Assembly (NCBI GenBank): GCA_041484525.1
Contig: JBGPHT010000146.1
Location: 1 to 18,939 of the forward strand
Length of the DNA stretch: 18,939 bases
Reading direction: 5' to 3'
Source of the DNA: JBGPHT01 sp041484525
Lineage (GTDB): Bacteria; Acidobacteriota; Terriglobia; Bryobacterales; Bryobacteraceae
The notes beneath the pieces are model-generated. The model did no database searches. It saw nothing but the letters and a program-made list of their open reading frames with translations, and was not told the origin of the DNA. Of the stretch, positions 16,130 to 18,939 are shown piece by piece. The position numbers and the translations under genes are program-made. Numbering within the stretch: the first letter of the stretch is position 1; each line of letters begins with the position of its first letter.

Positions 16130-17373
16130 TCCAGCCCGTGCGCGGGCTTCGCTGGTGGATTGCCGGCCTCATCTTTCTCGCGACCCTGATCAACTTCGTC
16201 AACCGGCTCACGATCTCGGTGCTGGCGCCGACGATTACCGCCGATCTCCATCTGAGCAACAGCGAGTTCGCGTCCCTCACCACGGTTTTCCTGATCGCCT
16301 ACTCGCTGAGCCAGGGCCTGTCCGGCAAGCTCTACGACCGGATCGGCGCGCGGCGCGGCTTCGTGGTCTCGATCGTCGTGTGGTCGATCGCGTCGATGGC
16401 GCACGCCTTCGCGCGCGGACTCGTGAGCCTCAACTGTTTACGCTTCCTGCTGGGTCTGGGCGAGGCCGGCAACTGGCCGGGAGCCGCCAAGGTGATCGCG
16501 GAATGGTTTCCTGTGCACCAGCGCGCGCTGGGAATGGCGATCTTCAACAGCGGCACTTCCATCGGCTCGGTGGTGGCTCCGCCGCTGATCATCGCAATCC
16601 AATCCTTCTTCGGCTGGCAGGCGACTTTTCTGGTGGTGGGCGCGCTCGGCTTCGGTTGGCTGGCGCTGTGGCTCCGCTATTACGATTCGCCCGAGCGCCA
16701 CCCGCGCATCAGCGCCGAAGAGCTGGCAGAGATTCGCGCCGATCGCCCGGCCAAGATCGCCAAGCCGATCGCGTGGCGTGAACTGATGCGCCACCGCCAG
16801 ACCTGGGCCATCGTGCTCGCACGTTTTTTCGCCGACCCCGTCTGGTGGCTGTATATCACCTGGCTGCCTCTCTACCTTTATAGGGCGCGCGGATTCAGCT
16901 TGAAACAGATCGCGATGTTCGCGTGGCTGCCGTTCGCCGCCGCCGATGCCGGGTCGCTGATGGGCGGCTGGATGTCGGGCTGGCTTATCAGCCGCGGCTG
17001 GAGCGTCAACCGCGCGCGCAAAACCGTCATCGCCGGCGGCACGCTCTGCATGTGCGCCGGGATCTTCGCCGGGACTGCGGAAACCGCCACATCCGCGCTC
17101 ATCCTGATCGCCCTCGTGCTCTTCGGATTCCAGAGCTGGATCAACAACGTGCAGACTTTGCCCAGCGATTATTTCCCCGAGCAGGCGGTCGGCTCCGTCA
17201 CCGGAATGAGCGGCCTCGCCGCGGGCGTGGGCGCGATGATTCTCATCCAGACCACGGGCTTCGTGACCGATCGGGGTTCCTACACTCCGATCCTGGTGAC
17301 CGCCGGCCTGCTGCCCCTGGCGGCGACGGCCGTTCTATTTATTCTCGGCGGCCCCATCCGCCGGTTACAATAG
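16126..17373 (+). CDS. MFS transporter, anion:cation symporter (hexuronate-type) family
   Basis: Imports an organic anion or sugar acid with protons across the inner membrane. 415 residues from TTG 16126, which overlaps the LacI stop (TTGA) and has GAGAGG five bases upstream; GTG 16138 is a second option. About twelve hydrophobic helices are visible, split by a central cytoplasmic loop (about 200-230, RHPRISAEELAEIRADRP). The N-terminal NFVNRLTISVLAPTI, the loop YDRIGARRGF and the block GEAGNWPGAAKVIAEWFP are typical of the ExuT/GudP/ACS branch of the MFS. The substrate is not certain from sequence; hexuronates, aldonates or ketogluconates would suit the linked dehydrogenase and LacI regulator. 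Confidence 0.9.
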   Translation: MIQPVRGLRWWIAGLIFLATLINFVNRLTISVLAPTITADLHLSNSEFASLTTVFLIAYSLSQGLSGKLYDRIGARRGFVVSIVVWSIASMAHAFARGLVSLNCLRFLLGLGEAGNWPGAAKVIAEWFPVHQRALGMAIFNSGTSIGSVVAPPLIIAIQSFFGWQATFLVVGALGFGWLALWLRYYDSPERHPRISAEELAEIRADRPAKIAKPIAWRELMRHRQTWAIVLARFFADPVWWLYITWLPLYLYRARGFSLKQIAMFAWLPFAAADAGSLMGGWMSGWLISRGWSVNRARKTVIAGGTLCMCAGIFAGTAETATSALILIALVLFGFQSWINNVQTLPSDYFPEQAVGSVTGMSGLAAGVGAMILIQTTGFVTDRGSYTPILVTAGLLPLAATAVLFILGGPIRRLQ

Positions 17374-17383
17374 CGGGACAGAC

Positions 17384-18142
17384 ATGAAGAACTATCTGGA
17401 CATGAGTGGGAAGGTGGCGTTGGTGACCGGCGCTTCCTCCGGTATCGGCGCGGCCACTGCCAAGGTCTTTGCGGACCTGGGCGCCAAGGTGGCCATCGGG
17501 TACTTCGGCAACGAGAAGGGCGCGATGGAAGTTCGCGACAGCATCGGGGCGGGCGCGATCGCCATCAAGGCCGACGTGCGCCGCGCCGCCGACATCCGCG
17601 GGATGATCGAGCGCACTACCGCCGAATTGGGGCCCATCGATATCCTGGTGAATAATGCCGGCTCGCTGGTGAAGCGCTACCTGCTGCGCGACCTCACCGA
17701 GGAGGGCTGGAACCACATCATGGATCTCAACCTGAAGAGCGCCGCGCTGGTCACGCAGGCTGTGGCGCCGCAGATGATCGAGCGCCGCAGCGGCACGGTG
17801 GTGAACATCGTTTCGATTGCCGGCCGCAATGGCGGCGGCCCCGGCGCCGGCCCTTATGCCGCGGCGAAGGCTGGGCTGATCGCTCTTACGAAGAGTATGG
17901 CGAAGGAACTGGCGCCTCACGGAATCCGCGTCAACGCCGTGTCTCCCGGGGTCATCGACACGCCGTTCCACGAGGTCTTCTCGACGCCCGAGATGATCGC
18001 GAACTTCGTGAAGCAGATTCCGATGGGCCGGGTGGGGACGCCGATGGAATGCGCCACCGCGATCGCGTTTCTGGCGTCGGGGGCGGCGGGATATATCGTG
18101 GGTGAGACGCTGGAAGTTAATGGCGGACAGTTGATGTTGTAG
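17384..18142 (+). CDS. Short-chain dehydrogenase/reductase (SDR, FabG-like)
   Basis: A complete 252-residue NAD(P)-dependent oxidoreductase. The cofactor loop TGASSGIG is at 15-22, NNAG at 90-93, the catalytic set N116, S144, Y158-x3-K162, and a conserved C-terminal GYIVGETLEVNGG. This places it in the classical SDR family with sugar-acid dehydrogenases (KduD, gluconate 5-dehydrogenase) and FabG-like enzymes. It starts ten bases after the transporter stop and is the last gene of the operon, so it likely oxidises or reduces the imported sugar acid or polyol. The substrate is inferred from context only. Confidence 0.92.
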   Translation: MKNYLDMSGKVALVTGASSGIGAATAKVFADLGAKVAIGYFGNEKGAMEVRDSIGAGAIAIKADVRRAADIRGMIERTTAELGPIDILVNNAGSLVKRYLLRDLTEEGWNHIMDLNLKSAALVTQAVAPQMIERRSGTVVNIVSIAGRNGGGPGAGPYAAAKAGLIALTKSMAKELAPHGIRVNAVSPGVIDTPFHEVFSTPEMIANFVKQIPMGRVGTPMECATAIAFLASGAAGYIVGETLEVNGGQLML

Positions 18143-18214
18143 GAGGAGAGACGGGCCTCCGGGTGAGTCGCCGCGTCGTCGATCGGCAGGATCGCTTTGC
18201 GCTATCGTGGAAAT

Positions 18215-18433
18215 ATGACTGGCCTGCTTGAGGAAGCACTTAGGCGCGTTGAATCCCTGTCGCAAGAGGAGCAGGACGCAATCGCATCTCAGATCCTGGA
18301 AGCTCTGGACGATGAAGAAGCATGGGCGCGTACATTCCGCGAAAAGCAGGCGTCGTTGCGATCCTTAGCCCACGAGGCCTTGGAGGAGCACCGGCGAGGT
18401 GAGACGCGCCCGCTCGACGAACTGTTGGGATGA
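18215..18433 (+). CDS. Antitoxin of RelE/ParE-like pair
   Basis: 72 residues, MTGLLEEALRRVESLSQEEQ, then DAIASQILEALDDEEAWART, an all-helical, strongly acidic protein. An ATG six codons upstream-shifted (18197) exists, but MTGLLEEAL is the familiar start. The stop overlaps the toxin start (ATGA), the hallmark of a co-translated antitoxin. It resembles the small DUF-type antitoxins found beside RelE/ParE toxins in acidobacteria, cyanobacteria and others (recalled). It should neutralise the toxin by wrapping it and may repress the promoter, though no clear DNA-binding motif is seen. Confidence 0.83.
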   Translation: MTGLLEEALRRVESLSQEEQDAIASQILEALDDEEAWARTFREKQASLRSLAHEALEEHRRGETRPLDELLG

Positions 18434-18690
18434 AGTCGTTCACAACGCGAAAGTTTCGCGAGATGTACGCCGATCTTCCGGATCAAGCTCGATTGCAGGC
18501 GCGGCGAGCTTACGAGTTGTTCAAGCGAGATCCTTCACACCCCGGTCTCAACTTCAAGAAGGTGGATGAGAAGAACAACATTTACTCTGCCCGAATAGGC
18601 CTCGGCTACCGCGCTCTTGGCCAGATCGACGGCTCTGAGATCGTCTGGTTCTGGATCGGTCCCCATGGGGACTACGACAAGCGCGTGTGA
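18430..18690 (+). CDS. RelE/ParE-superfamily toxin
   Basis: 86 residues: MKSFTTRKFREMYADLPDQA, two N-terminal helices, then the beta sheet KVDEKNNIYSARIGLGYRAL and the end IVWFWIGPHGDYDKRV. Pattern and size match RelE/ParE/HigB-like toxins, which either cleave ribosome-bound mRNA or poison gyrase; which applies cannot be told here. The conserved basic patch and terminal HGDYDK are intact, so it looks functional, unlike the broken PIN toxin at 7.8-8.2 kb. It overlaps the antitoxin by four bases. Confidence 0.88.
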   Translation: MKSFTTRKFREMYADLPDQARLQARRAYELFKRDPSHPGLNFKKVDEKNNIYSARIGLGYRALGQIDGSEIVWFWIGPHGDYDKRV

Positions 18691-18759
18691 TACTTAGACC
18701 CGAGGCCTAGCGGGCGTTGGCACCATCGGCGGCGAGCCACACGATAAGGAGGACAGAAG

Positions 18760-18804
18760 ATGTTCCGACATCCGCTCGCGGCGTTTGCACTGGTGATGTT
18801 GTAA
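18760..18804 (+). other. 14-codon ORF with strong ribosome binding site
   Basis: AGGAGG at 18748-18753 stands six bases before ATG, then MFRHPLAAFALVML and TAA. The peptide resembles the start of a signal sequence cut by a stop. It may be the 5' relic of a lost secreted protein or a leader peptide. The rest of 18691-18939 holds nothing else I recognise. Confidence 0.35.
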
Positions 18805-18939
18805 ACGTCTGAGCAAACCATCTGTTCGCGCGCGGGAGTTGGTGCTGCACTGTAAGGGTGGACGAACAACAAGCGCAGGTGGTAGGGGTGGGGCGGCGGC
18901 GGAGTCGGACGGAAGCCGAGCAGTTAGTTGCCGCATACG

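Noticed and set aside
1..18939. CRISPR arrays, tRNA or rRNA genes, insertion sequences
   Set aside because: No regularly spaced repeats, no cloverleaf or rRNA-like sequence, and no transposase or integrase domain was found on either strand by eye.

Overview
The window looks like a chromosomal segment of a soil-type Acidobacteriota, most likely near Solibacter/Bryobacter. This is inferred from a duplicated orphan ABC permease of the ADOP type, an Oar-like TonB receptor with an N-terminal carboxypeptidase-regulatory domain, a DUF1080 protein, several small toxin-antitoxin genes, and generally high G+C with many GTG/TTG starts. No rRNA, tRNA, CRISPR array, transposase or integrase was recognised.

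Layout. (1) 1-2.9 kb: a visibly more A/T-rich two-gene unit. It encodes a DGQHR (DndB-like) protein with a HEPN-like C-terminus carrying R-x4-H, overlapped by a D12-class N6-adenine DNA methyltransferase. It ends near a 10-bp tandem repeat and looks like the right end of a genomic or defence island that continues beyond the left edge. (2) 3.0-7.4 kb: secreted DUF1080 hydrolase (-), histidine phosphatase (+), small hypothetical protein (-), and an ADOP ABC permease (+) broken by one extra base. (3) 7.4-8.4 kb: an orphan small antitoxin-like gene, a PIN-domain (VapC-like) toxin shattered by three to four frameshifts, and its intact antitoxin, all on the minus strand. (4) 8.5-10.5 kb: minus-strand operon of ECF sigma factor, zinc-binding anti-sigma factor (apparently starting at ATT) and an eight-helix membrane protein. 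(5) 10.5-13.9 kb: a large Oar/TonB-dependent receptor (-), with a strong hairpin behind it. (6) 14.0-18.1 kb: divergent plus-strand operon of LysR regulator, LacI regulator, MFS transporter (anion:cation symporter type) and short-chain dehydrogenase. This resembles a sugar or sugar-acid utilisation locus working with the neighbouring receptor. (7) 18.2-18.7 kb: an intact antitoxin/RelE-ParE-like toxin pair, then a short tail with a 14-codon ORF behind a strong ribosome binding site.

The best candidate for an undescribed system is the DGQHR-HEPN plus adenine methyltransferase pair. It could act as a modification/sensing gene joined to an RNase effector in one polypeptide. That function is inference; the domains and gene overlap are read from the sequence.
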